Origin: Cannabis sativa
Lineage: Eukaryota; Streptophyta; Magnoliopsida; Rosales; Cannabaceae
Reading direction: 5' to 3'
DNA length: 64,000 nucleotides
Assembly (NCBI RefSeq): GCF_029168945.1
Contig: NC_083608.1
Coordinates: forward strand, 15,208,136-15,272,135
Position numbers and translations under genes: made by a program
Shown here: positions 1-10,986 of the stretch, piece after piece
Position numbering within the stretch: position 1 is the stretch's first letter
Layout: each line of letters opens with the position of its first letter
Notes under the pieces: model-generated
Told to the model about the DNA's origin: nothing
The model's input: only the letters and a program-made list of their open reading frames with translations
The model's database searches: none

Positions 1-1510
1 GACTTAGATTTAATTAAACTTACCGTAAAATCTATTCAAGTCAATATCGCCTAGTTGATCCTAGATCAAATGATCTTAATCCTGTTATGATTAGGCTCAA
101 TCTTGAAAGGCTATTCGTGTTCCTTGAATTGTTAGTTAAGCCTACTTTTAGGTCAGGGTGATACGTACTTTTTGGGAACACGGTAGTGCAATTGAGTGGG
201 AGCGCTAGCATAAACATGGAATCTATAGCTTCTATCTGGCGAATGGTAAGCAAAGGATGATCTCCTTCGAGCTTGACCAAACGAAAATAAATGGTGGAAA
301 TCTCATTTCACATAAGCTGAAATATCATTTATACGTGGTCAAGTGTTTTAAGGATAAAATACATAGTAGGGTGTTACGGTAATTTAATCCCTTTACTGTG
401 TAGATCATTCATATAGAGGATAATTGATCAAATTAGAATTATAACAATGGATAACTAATGATGTGTCTATATGGTGGAACATATAGAGCATTCTATATAC
501 TGAGAGTGCAATTCTAAGTTCTATGCGTGGATTCAACGAAGAATTAATAAGTCGGTGAATTTTAGTCCTAAATTCTTGATCTACTTATTGGAAGCTCGGT
601 TATATAGACCCATGGTCCCCCCACTAGTTGAGATAATATTGCTTGTAAGACTCATGTAATTGGTTTTGATTAATCAATTATAATTCTCAAATTAGACTGT
701 CTATTTGTGAATTTTTCACTAAGTAAGGGCGAAATTGTAAAGAAAGAGTTAATAGGGGCATATTTGTTAATTATGATACTTTGTATGGTTCAATTAATAA
801 ATATGATAAATGACAATATTATTTAATAATTATTTATAGTTATTAAATAGTTAGAATTGGCATTTAAATGGTTGAATTAGGAAATTGGCATTTTTGAGAA
901 AATCAGATACAAAAGGTGTTAAAATTGCAAAATTGCAAAAAGCAAGGCCCAATCCACTAAGTGTATGGCCGGCCACCTATTGTAGTATTTTAAGTTGATT
1001 TTTTCATTATTTTAATGCCATATAATTCAAACCTAACCCTAGTGGAATGCTATAAATAGATAGTGAAGGCTTCAGAAAAATGAGACTTTTTCCTGACACT
1101 TTCTGATTCAGAAAAACTGAGCCTTATCTCTCCCTATCTTTAGCTGTCACTTCCTCTTTCTCTTCCTTTGAATTTCGAACTACCTTAGTGTATGAATAGT
1201 GCCCACATACATCAAGTGATACCTCAATCATAGTGAGGAAGATCGTGAAGAAAGATCATCAGCAAAGGAGTTTCAGCATCAAAGATTCAGAGAAAGAGAT
1301 CCAGGTTCAGATATTGATAATGCTCTGCTACAGAAAGGAATCAAGGGCTAGATATCTGAATGGAAGGAGTCATATTATTCTGCTGCACCCAATGTAAGGT
1401 TTCCTAAACTTTATATGTGTTTAATTTATCGTTTTAGAAAGTTCATATTTAGGGTGTTAATAAACATACTTGTGAGTAGATCTAAGATCCTGGTAAAATA
1501 ATTTCCAACA
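1..1510 (+). repeat. Left LTR (3' part) of the outer Ty1/copia element
   Basis: This matches the right LTR of the same element (7800-8649 continued at 18463-19502). Base 1 corresponds to LTR position 381 of 1890, so the first 380 bp lie outside the window. It ends in TTCCAACA directly before a tRNA-Met type primer site. A TATA box (TATAAATA, 1051-1058) sits in the expected U3 position. About 13 substitutions separate the two LTRs over 1510 bp by eye (near 0.9 percent), so the insertion is fairly young. No protein is encoded; the short reading frame at its start is LTR sequence. Confidence 0.93.
1051..1058 (+). promoter_or_regulatory. LTR TATA box
   Basis: TATAAATA occurs in the left LTR and at the equivalent place in the other LTRs (10097-10104, 18047-18054, 19043-19050). 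It is the likely core promoter of the retroelement transcript; activity is inferred. Confidence 0.6.
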
Positions 1511-1512
1511 AC

Positions 1513-1529
1513 TGGTATCAGAACCATGG
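1513..1529 (+). other. Primer-binding site, outer copia element
   Basis: TGGTATCAGAACCATGG starts two bases after the LTR end. It is close to the complement of the plant initiator tRNA-Met 3' end (TGGTATCAGAGC...), the usual primer of plant copia elements. Confidence 0.85.
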
Positions 1530-1802
1530 TAATTGATTTACTTGCAAGAAATTTGGACTTTAAAACGATTGTTTGTATGTTATTTGGATGGTATCATGTT
1601 GTATTGAGTGTTATTTGATGATTGATTGATGTTTGTAAATTTTCGTAAAAAATAATTGCGATTTTGTTTCTGGAATTATTTTTATTGGATAGTATGGGAA
1701 AAATTAAGCAAGTTAGCCTTTTACAGAACTCAATTTCGATTTTATTTGAATTAGTTATGAATTTTTGAAGATTTGAAAAAATCAGGGTGCTGAAATTTTC
1801 CT

Positions 1803-1828
1803 GCGATCGCGAAACTGTCCGTACAGTT
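1803..1828 (+). other. Short palindrome plus hairpin after the primer site (outer element)
   Basis: GCGATCGC (1803-1810) is a perfect palindrome. It is followed by a 6-bp stem AACTGT/ACAGTT with loop CCGT (1813-1828). It lies about 290 nt after the primer site, the same offset as the much larger GC-rich hairpin array of the nested element. Confidence 0.6.
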
Positions 1829-4671
1829 CACATTTTTTTGTTTTTCTTCGATTTTTCATGCTTTTTCATGGAATTAACTTCCGATTTTTGGTATAGTTTT
1901 GTATTTATACTATTACTATTCCTAATTCAATTCTAATTATCTTTTTGAATTAATTTAATATTTTTTAAATTTAATTCAAGATATTAGTGTAATTTGAATT
2001 TGAATAGAATTAGTATCTATCATCTTGCTTAAAAATCTATCTTATTTTAAAATTTGATTATATCTTATCTTATTTTAAATTTAAAAATAAAATATTTATA
2101 ATCATGTAATTTTTAAATGATATAAGATATTTTGCTAATTTTTTAAATTTTGTTATTTTATTTATTTAAATTACATTTAAAATTTGAAAAAGATATTTAT
2201 TTATATTTTCTAATTTTTTATTTAATTTTTATTTATAAAATAACATTTAAAATTTAAAAGTAGTTAGCAAATTTTTGAAATGATATTTAGGTTGGTTGAA
2301 ACCTAATTTTTCAAAAATTGTAGGTTTAATTTTAAATTTAAATTTTTTTAAAAAAAAAATTCGAATTTTTCAAATTTTTTTTAAATTTTCGAAAAATTTC
2401 TTATTTAATTAATTATTTTCGAAATTAAAAATTTAATTTAAAATTAAATAAATCCTACATCCAACTATCCAGCTAACCTTGTTGCAGGAGTTTGTGTTTT
2501 AGCTTATGTGTAAGTTTTCAAAACCTATTATTACTTGATTGCAAATAGCCATGGTTACTTTTTGCCAGATCTAATGATCTGATGGCTCCCTTAGTCAAGA
2601 TAATAATTTATAACAGGTATATTTACAATCTTCTTTCATCTGTGTATGACCTAGCAACATGATAGGACCCATCCAAAGTGTGCCTGTGTGAGCCTATGTG
2701 TTTAATTTGATTATAGATACATATAGGTTGTTGTTGCTAAAATAAATTATCATAGTTCTTGATAGAATTTATTTAGGCCCATTTAGTTATTGGGCTTATT
2801 CAATTAATAACAGTTGTTCTTATTAAGGTTAAATTCCTCTCTTTTGGGCCTTGTGTGAGAGTTGGGAGCCATAGAAGTGGGTACGGCATACTGAACCCAA
2901 CACCCCCTCACATGAACCACCCCAATTGTGAAGGCCCATTTGCCTGATTTGAAAAACTGCACTAGGTTAATTACACTAGTTTAACCTAATAAAATTGATT
3001 AGCAACATAATTAATTTCATTTATTTTGAAATTAATTTAAGAAAAACATAGTTTAAAGAATTTTTTATTCTAAGCTAAACTATGTGTATTTTCTTGTATT
3101 TAATTAAATATAGAATTATAACCATCTAGATTCTTTCTAGAGCTTAATTTAAATTTTTCATTAAATATTCCTATTTAAGTTGAAATTTAGTTATCTACAA
3201 CTAACCAACTTAAATCTGAATATCTTTTGAATTTCAAATTTCAAAATTAAGTTGAGGAATTTTAGGCATTGGTTATTAAGATTCTTTAGATATTTTTTAA
3301 GTTAATATCTTTTCGAATATTAACTTAAAATGGAATATTTTCAAATTAAGTGGTTACAACTTAATTTTTGATATTTAATTAAATTAAAATTTGAAAATAT
3401 TTAAGTTCTAGATTTTTTCTAATACAACTTAAATTAGATATTTTTTCAAATTTTGTGGAAAAGATACTTAGTAAAATAAGATATTTTCTAGATATTTATT
3501 TCTAGACTACTTATTATTTCTAATATTAAATAGGAAAATACTATAAATTGTGAAATTAATTATTTATATAATTAATTTTGGTACAATTTATTTTAAGTAT
3601 ATTTTTTTCCTAGTATTAAACTAGAGATTAATAATTAAGCCTTCTCTACACTTAATTATTTATTTCTTGAATTTAATACATTTAATTAATTTGAAAATTG
3701 AATATCTAAGTTGATTTTTATCATCATACTTAAATATTTCTTTTTCATGACATTTAATTAAATAGAAAATTATTTTTAGTTGAAATTTATTTTTTCAACT
3801 AAATTTAAATAATTTTCAAAATATATTTTTTCTTTATTTTATTAATCAATTTTCGAAATTGCATTTCTTAAATGCTAGAATTTCGAATTTTATCTTGAAA
3901 AATAGATTAAGTTGTAAATTAATTATTTATTTTAATTAATTCTTGGATCAACTTAAATCAATGATTTTTTTCATTTATTGATTAATTTAAAATAAATTGA
4001 ATTAAAGTATATTATTAGAAATTGAATTAATTAGTCAAAGAAAAATCTAGATTGATGATATTTTTGCTTGAAGTATTTTTCTAGTGTATTTAATTAAATA
4101 GAAAATTAATATTTAAGTTGATTTTCATCATCATACTTAAATATTTGAAATTTTTCTTATATATTTAATTAAATAGGAAAATTATATTTTTTGTTGTAAA
4201 TTAATTTTATTAATTAATTTTGGGCCAACATTAAATTAGAATAATTTTTCCAGGATTAATTTTTTATTTTAACATGCATTTTCGAAAATTGTATTCTTAT
4301 ATACTTTAATTTTTCGAATGCAATATATATTTATAGAAAATTAAATTTGAGTTGTAAATTAATTTAAATTAATTTTGTAACAACTTAAATTGAATATTTT
4401 TCTAAATATTTATTGGAAATTATTACTAAGATGGAAATAATTCATGTTATTTTCATATCCATCTAAGTAAAATTTATAAATATTAAATTAAAATTTATAT
4501 TTGGAATTTTTCATTCTAAATTGGAAATTTTAAATAAATATATATTTAAAATAATAAATTAAATAAAGAGAATCAAAGAAAATACAACTCACTTTAAATA
4601 ATGAGCTTGATTATTATTAAGACATTCGATCTCCATTGTGGGTTTTACACCGCGTTTGTTTTAGTGAGTAA

Positions 4672-5192
4672 TCCTCCCTAATGGAGGAACGTTCATTAGC
4701 AATTTCGCGTCGTTTAACCTCGCATGATAAGTAGTTTGTAAGTGTTTTGTATGGTATGGATCACCCTAATGGTGGCGACCATACTTGACTTGCAAATTAT
4801 GAAACAATGGTGGAAGCTCATAAGATAGAATTGCCTTGACTCTCGCCTAAACGGGACAACGCTGAATTCCAATCTTGATCGAATAAAAGGTTGCTAGAAT
4901 GTTTAACCATTTAGATGAGCTGACAACTCTATTCAATGGATGATGCTTTGACTCTCGCCTAAACGGGACACTGTATCAGTTTGTTGAAAAACCTTGGAAA
5001 TTATTTATGATTGTAAGTTTTAGTATTTTCACTTGTCATTCCTACTTGCTATATGTTTAATAATTTCTGAATTGTATATGAATTTATATTGAATCATGTT
5101 ATTTTCTGTTATTAAGTTGTAGTTTAATTTCGAATCTTCATTGTTGGTCTAACTTGGCTTGTTTATCTAATGAGATAAATCCCTAGTGGATT
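4672..5192 (+). other. Leader hairpins with CTAAT/CTAGT loops (outer element)
   Basis: Three stem-loops are visible. TCCTCC/GGAGGA has loop CTAAT (4672-4688). CACC/GGTG has loop CTAAT, nested inside GTATGG/CCATAC (4754-4784). AATCC/GGATT has loop CTAGT (5178-5192). The same three occur in the nested element at 13588-14111, where the outer arm of the second has changed on both sides so that pairing is kept. No reading frame crosses this segment. Confidence 0.65.
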
Positions 5193-6128
5193 TTCACCAT
5201 TAGACATACATAATAGTGTAAGATCTCGAAAGATAAATATTGTATATGCAACATCTAACTGTTCATCAATTGATGACACCTTAGACTAGTATTTTTACAA
5301 TATGAAACAAGAAGATTACATAAATAAGATTACTTTGTCTTTCGCTAATCGAAGCATAGTTGGATTCTTATTTATAAACGAAATTATCCTAATTCCTCTT
5401 AGCTTATTCATTTCGAATTAGCTCAATAATATATCATTGGATGAATGGTCTATAAATCATTTCATGTCATTATATTTTCTCTTAAGAAATTAAATGACGC
5501 ATATGATTATAATCCCGAAATTCTATTCCCAATTGATATAAATCCTCAATCTTAGAAATCTCCTACTTGTATGGGCAAATCTGACTTAGAGTTTGTATTA
5601 GTAGTGGTGGTCCAAGAAAGAATTACTCATTATATTTGGTTGAATTTAAGTCTTTGACTTTAATTTTAGAATCCAAACAGAAATTTTCTTATATTTCTAA
5701 TTCCAGATACAATACAGTTACACTTTCTCAAGTGTTTAATATCCATCTTCAATTAATGGATTCAAACTGTATGGAATATGAGTTAGGTATTCTGTGACCA
5801 GGATCCACTTGCAGTTTTATATGAACTCATTGATGTAACTATACCTAAATCATCAAAAGACTCAACCACATTTTTCATTAATCTATGGCATTTGTATCTT
5901 GTTCATAGTGGATTTGACAAGATCAATCTCTGCAAAAAGTTAATATGCCTATATCCACTGAAAGTAGTTCATCTCATTCGCAGATGGATGTACATTCAGG
6001 GGTGGATATGAGTTTTTCGTTGTATTCTTCAAACGATAACTCTAGATTATACCTTTTAGCAAGAAATTTGAAATGTTTGAAAAATTTCATTAGTTTCTAG
6101 CAATGGTTAAAACCATTAAGGTAAGTGG

Positions 6129-7260
6129 TTAAAGATCTTGCGAACTGATAGGGGTGGAGAAATAGTTAATAGATATGCAGTTCAAAGATCATTAAATTGA
6201 TTTTTGAATTATATCCAAACTTACCTCCCCAGAAATTTCGAGTTGCATGTTGATGATTAGTTAGTAGTCGTTGCCTAATTCCTTCTATGGTAATACAATT
6301 TCAGAATGATGTAATGGTTGTATACTTAATGTAAATCATTACTAGATTCATGGATGACCTAATCAAAATCTTAAAAAAAGCTAGAACTGTTAACCATGGT
6401 TTGTTAGCTATTCTAAGTGATTAGGGGTGGACCATCCTATTGTCAATAGATAAGAAAGTGTTTGTTCAAACAAATACTACTTTTCTAAGAAAATGACTAA
6501 GTCTGAAAAACAAGTAGCAAATAAAGGAGATATTTTTTCTTGATTCCAAAAGTGTTCTATCATCTTATATAACATATGATGATCCCACTGCCTCTGTTGT
6601 CTTGTCACAACCGAAGAGGTCAATACCATTTAGTTTTCTTAGACATAATTCACGGTGCCTTGTCGTAGTGGGAGAGTTTCTAGGAACTCACCTTCTTATG
6701 ACTTGGGAGACACTAGTGATTAAAATCCATTGTGAGTTTAAACAAGTAATGGATTGTCAAGATAAGAAACTAAGAAGAAAGCCAATAGAACTATGGTTTA
6801 ATCCATTCACATGGAATAACCTAAAGTTTTCTATTACAAGGACATAAAAGGAAATTTTAGTTAATAAGTCTATTCTATGGACTTAACAAACTTCCTGTTC
6901 CTAGTATTATAGGTTTGAGTTTATCTAAACCTATGGCTTGTGGTATACCTGGTAATTACTTATTCTAATGCAAGCAACTTACTTTAGTAAGATGCTGAAG
7001 CATTTTCTTTCTAATGGCAATCTATAGAAGCTTCACAACTTCTTAGGTATAGATTTTATTTATCTAAGGAAAAGTCTTAACTATTTCAGAAAAGATAAAG
7101 CCATGAAAGAATTTCTTATATCAACAGTGAGAGGTCTTGGATATGCTTTTGTATGCCTTAGACCAGACACCTGCTGTTGAGTGGGAGTAATGAGTAGGTA
7201 TCAGATTAATCCAGGAGAAGAACATTGGAAGACAATCAAGTAAATCTTAAGATTAAGAAG
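6129..7260 (+). pseudogene. Copia pol relic (integrase and RT/RNase H fragments), outer element
   Basis: At 6129-6180 one frame reads LKILRTDRGGE, the copia integrase core around its second catalytic Asp. At 7190-7240 a frame reads MSRYQINPGEEHWK, the conserved stretch between copia RT and RNase H, which then stops at TAA 7241-7243. The fragments are in different frames and separated by stops. The same TAA is present in the nested copy (16042-16044). The original enzyme would make and integrate cDNA; this copy cannot encode it. Confidence 0.8.
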
Positions 7261-7788
7261 AGGAACTATATGTTAGTCTATAAGGGTATGTTTAAAACTC
7301 TTAGACTACACCATATCATATTTCGAAATTTGCCTTTGTGCTAGTAAATCTTTCTGATAAGATGGTGGTTACTCTTGGGGTGGAATAGTGATTTTGGATA
7401 AGTGTAAAAACCTATCTGAAGTCTCTAGGTCTACCAGAGAGGGACTGAATGTTAAGGTTGTAGGAAAGGTACTTATTCAGTCTAAGGAAAGTTCTATACA
7501 TTTTTGGCATCATTCCAAATTGCCTTAAACTACTAGTGTTAATTTCCTGATTAACCAAAAGTAGTTGCCAAGGATATAGAATCCAGTATCCCAAGAGAGT
7601 AGACATATAGAGAGGAATTTCACATTATCAATGATTTTGTGATTAAAGGAAGAGTAATGGTGGAGAAAAGGTTGTGGTTAATTCAACCTTTCAGATCCTA
7701 TTACGAGGAGTTTACTACTACTACACTTGATTTGCATATCAAGGTGTTGAGATTATTTGAAACGCACTTTTTTGTTTTATATTAGTGC

Positions 7789-7799
7789 AAGTGGGAGTT
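7789..7799 (+). other. Polypurine tract, outer element
   Basis: AAGTGGGAGTT lies directly before the right LTR start (TGTTGGG), the position of the plus-strand primer. The same tract precedes the nested element's right LTR at 16589-16599. Confidence 0.75.
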
Positions 7800-8649
7800 T
7801 GTTGGGTTTTATGCCCTAAATAAAACTCATTTCAATATAATCATATTTACTTATTAATATAGATCAGAAATAACATTTAATGTTGCATGGTTCACATGAT
7901 TTATTTCATGATTATATGTACATAATGTATAAATTCATCTGAAACCCTTTTCACATACTTGATCCTGTTTATTGTGCCGTCAACACATTGGAAAGTAAAC
8001 ATGACTATGTGAATAAAGTTTCCTAGATTTATTAGACATAGGGTTTTACTGATATGATAATCTACAACAGAGTTTACTTGCATTTGGAGAAGTGCTGTGT
8101 TCTTTCCAGAGCATTGGTTAAAGTAAAGCTCAGGTTGGATGCATGGAGTATGCATCGGAAGGGACCGATATTGAACTTTGACTTAGATTTAATTAAACTT
8201 ACCGTAAAATCTATTCAAGTCAATATCGCCTAGTTGATCCTAGATCAAATGATCTTAATCCTGTTATGATTAGGCTCAATCTTGAAAGGCTATTCGTGTT
8301 CCTTGAATTGTTAGTTAAGCCTACTTTTAGGTCAGGGTGATACGTACTTTTTGGGAACACGGTAGTGCAATTGAGTGGGAGCGCTAGCATAAACATGGAA
8401 TCTATAGCTTCTATCTGGCGAATAGTAAGCAAAGGATGATCTCCTTCGAGCTTGACCAAACGAAAATAAATGGTGGAGATCTCATTTCACATAAGCTGAA
8501 ATATCATTTATACGGGGTCAAGTGTTTTAAGGATAAAATACATAGTAGGGTGTTACGGTAATTTAATCCCTTTACTGTGTAGATCATTCATATAGAGGAT
8601 AATTGATCAAATTAGGATTATAACAATGGATAACTAATGATGTGTCTAT
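7800..8649 (+). repeat. Right LTR of outer copia element, first part
   Basis: Begins TGTTGGGTTTTATGCC and runs 850 bp until it is interrupted by the nested element. Together with 18463-19502 (1040 bp) it gives a 1890-bp LTR, exactly the length deduced for the left LTR. Confidence 0.93.
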
Positions 8650-10507
8650 TGTTGGGTTTTATGCCCTAAATAAAACTCATTTCATATAATCAGATTTACT
8701 CATTAATAAAGATCAGAAATAACATTTTATGTTGCATGGTTCACATGATTTATTTCATGATTATATGTGTATATAATGTATGAATTCTTTTTAAGTCCAG
8801 AACATATGAGTTGATTAAAGATTATAGTGTTGTCAGCACAGTGGAATGTAATCTTTATTATATGTTCAAAAGTAGATTCCCTGATTTGTCAGAACACTGG
8901 ATTTAGACTGACATGGTATAATCAGCGATAGGTATTCTTACACCTTGGAAAAGTGTTATGTCCTTTCCAGGACATTGGCAAAGTTTACCAGTATCGGATG
9001 CATGGAGTATGCATTGGAATGGACCGATATTGAACTTTGAATTAGATTTTGAAACTTACCGTAAACATCTATTCAATTCAATATCATATGTTGATCCTAG
9101 ATCACATGATCGAAATCCTGATATGGTTAGGCTCAATTTCAAGAGTATTATTCGTGTTCTTTGATTTGTTAGTTAAGCCCAGTTTTGTATCAGGGTAATA
9201 CGTACATTTTGGGAACACGGTAATACAATTGAGTGGGGGAGCGCTAACATAAATATGGAATCTATAGCTTCTATTTGGCAAATAGAAGTAAAGGATGATT
9301 TCCTTCGAGCTTAACCAAACGAAGATAAATGGTGGAGATCTCATTTCACTTAGGTGAAATATCATTTATACAGGGTTAAGTGTTTTAAGGATAAAATACA
9401 TTGTAGGGTGTTACGGTAATTTAATCCTGTACAGTGTAAATCATCTATATAGAGGATCATTGATCACATTAGGGTTATAACAATGGATAACTAATGACGT
9501 GTCTATATCGTGGAACATATAGAGCGTTTCTATATGACTGAGAGTGCAATTCCAAGTTCTAAGTGTGGATTCAATGAGGAATTAATAAGTTAGGGAATTT
9601 ACTTGGTAAATTCGGTTCGACTTATTGGAAGCTCGGTTATGTAGACCCATGGTCCCCATACTAGTTGAGGCCATACTGCTTGTAAGACTCAGTTAATTGA
9701 TTTTAATTAATCAATTATAATTCTAAAAGTTAGACTATGTCTACTTTATGAATTTTCACTAAGCAAGGGTAAAACAGTAAATAGAGAGTTTAAAGGGTAT
9801 ATTTATTAATTGGGAAACTTTGATTAGTTTTTATTAATAAATAAAATAAATGACAATATATTATTTAATAATTAATTATAGTTATTAAATAATTAGATTT
9901 GACATTTATGAAGTTGAAAGAGAGAATTGGCAATTTTGAGAAAATGGGAAACTAGAAATGATGAAATAGGAAAGTTTGAAAAGTGGAAGGATTTGTTTCC
10001 CTCAATGAATGGCCGGCCACTTAATGCTCCTATTTCTCATTTTATTTTTCATTTTTTAAATGCCAAATAATTCAACTTTAACCCTATGTGGTATTCTATA
10101 AATAGAAGGTAAAGGCTTCAGTTTTGAGACAGACACTTTACAGTTTATTCTCTCAAACACTATGAAACCGCCACTCTCTCTCTTTCTTTCTTCCTTCTCT
10201 GTTTTTCGAATTCCCTTGAGTGATGAGTAGTGCCCACACACATCAAGTGGTATCTCAATCATAGTATGGAAGACTATGGAATTTCTGCATCAAAGAAGAT
10301 CCAGGTTCAGATATTGGTGATGCTGTGCTACAGAAAGGAATCAAGGGCTAGAGATCTTAACGGAAGGAGTCATATTATTCCGCTGCACCCACTGTAAGGT
10401 TTTCTAACTTTATATGTGTTTATTTTCATTGTTTTAGAATTCATATTAGGTTGTTAATCCAACATACTTGTTAGTAAATCTAGATCCTGGTAAAATAATT
10501 TCCAACA
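8650..10507 (+). repeat. Left LTR of nested copia element
   Basis: 1858 bp, TG...CA ends, TATA box at 10097-10104. It carries a 7-bp hairpin ATTTCAC/GTGAAAT with loop TTAG (9343-9360). The outer element has ATTTCA/TGAAAT with a different 7-nt loop at the equivalent site (305-323). Small reading frames on both strands recur in the right LTR and are not genes. Confidence 0.95.
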
Positions 10508-10509
10508 AC

Positions 10510-10526
10510 TGGCACCAGAGCCATGG
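10510..10526 (+). other. Primer-binding site, nested element
   Basis: TGGCACCAGAGCCATGG begins two bases after the LTR. It differs from the outer element's site at three or four positions, yet still resembles the complement of initiator tRNA-Met. Confidence 0.75.
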
Positions 10527-10797
10527 TAATGATTTACTTTCATGTAATATGAATTAAAACGATGATTGCATGTTTCTGTGTTGATTTGGATGGCTTCATG
10601 TTGGTTTATGTTTTGTTTGATGAATGTTGATGTTGTACAGTTTCGTTTTCCATGAAAACTATTTTTTCAATTTTTGAAAATATTTTATTGGGATTCCTTG
10701 TGAAAAATTAAGCAATTTTGTTTTTGACGGAACTCGATTCCGATAAAAATTGAGAAAGTTATGAATTTTGGAAAATCGGGATTTCGGGTATGCAAGG

Positions 10798-10986
10798 GTG
10801 CTCAATCGTGAGCACCAGGCACTCGGATCTGACTCCCATCCGCGCGCGTCCCTCGGTCGATCACCCTGCAGCTGACCGAGTTTTCCTGGCCGTGCACCCC
10901 GTGCAGGCGCCGAGCTTCCTCGGCGTGAGCACCCCATCCGCGCGCGTGTGAGGCTGCTGGCAGCCTCCTGGGCTGCTGCATGCAGC
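10798..10986 (+). other. GC-rich array of consecutive stem-loops
   Basis: About 190 bp of strongly GC-rich DNA inside an AT-rich element, starting 290 nt after the primer site. It contains in order: GTGCTCA/TGAGCAC, loop ATCG (10798-10815); CTCGGTC/GACCGAG (10852-10858 with 10874-10880); TGCAC/GTGCA, loop CCC (10893-10905); CGCCGAG/CTCGGCG, loop CTTC (10908-10925); GAGGCTGC/GCAGCCTC, loop TG (10950-10967); and the palindrome GCTGCATGCAGC (10975-10986). CATCCGCGCGCGT is repeated twice. Open frames across it on the minus strand are by-products of base composition. A role in genome dimerisation or packaging is inferred from position only. Confidence 0.75.

Larger units (their letters stand above)
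1511..7799 (+). mobile_element. Internal region of outer Ty1/copia element, decayed
   Basis: The interval between the two LTRs of the outer element. Bases about 1850-4560 are extremely AT-rich and show no coding potential. Bases 4620-5200 form a better conserved leader segment shared with the nested element. From roughly 5560 onward scattered copia pol relics are recognisable. There is no open gag, protease, integrase, RT or RNase H. Since the LTRs are under 1 percent diverged while pol is destroyed, the element probably moved using proteins from another copia element. Confidence 0.88.

Noticed and set aside
8220..8459. 79-codon minus-strand frame identical to one at 41-280
   Set aside because: Both lie in the two LTRs of the outer copia element; the repeat explains the identity.
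8958..9365. Small frames on both strands repeated at 16908-17315
   Set aside because: LTR sequence of the nested element, no codon bias or family match.
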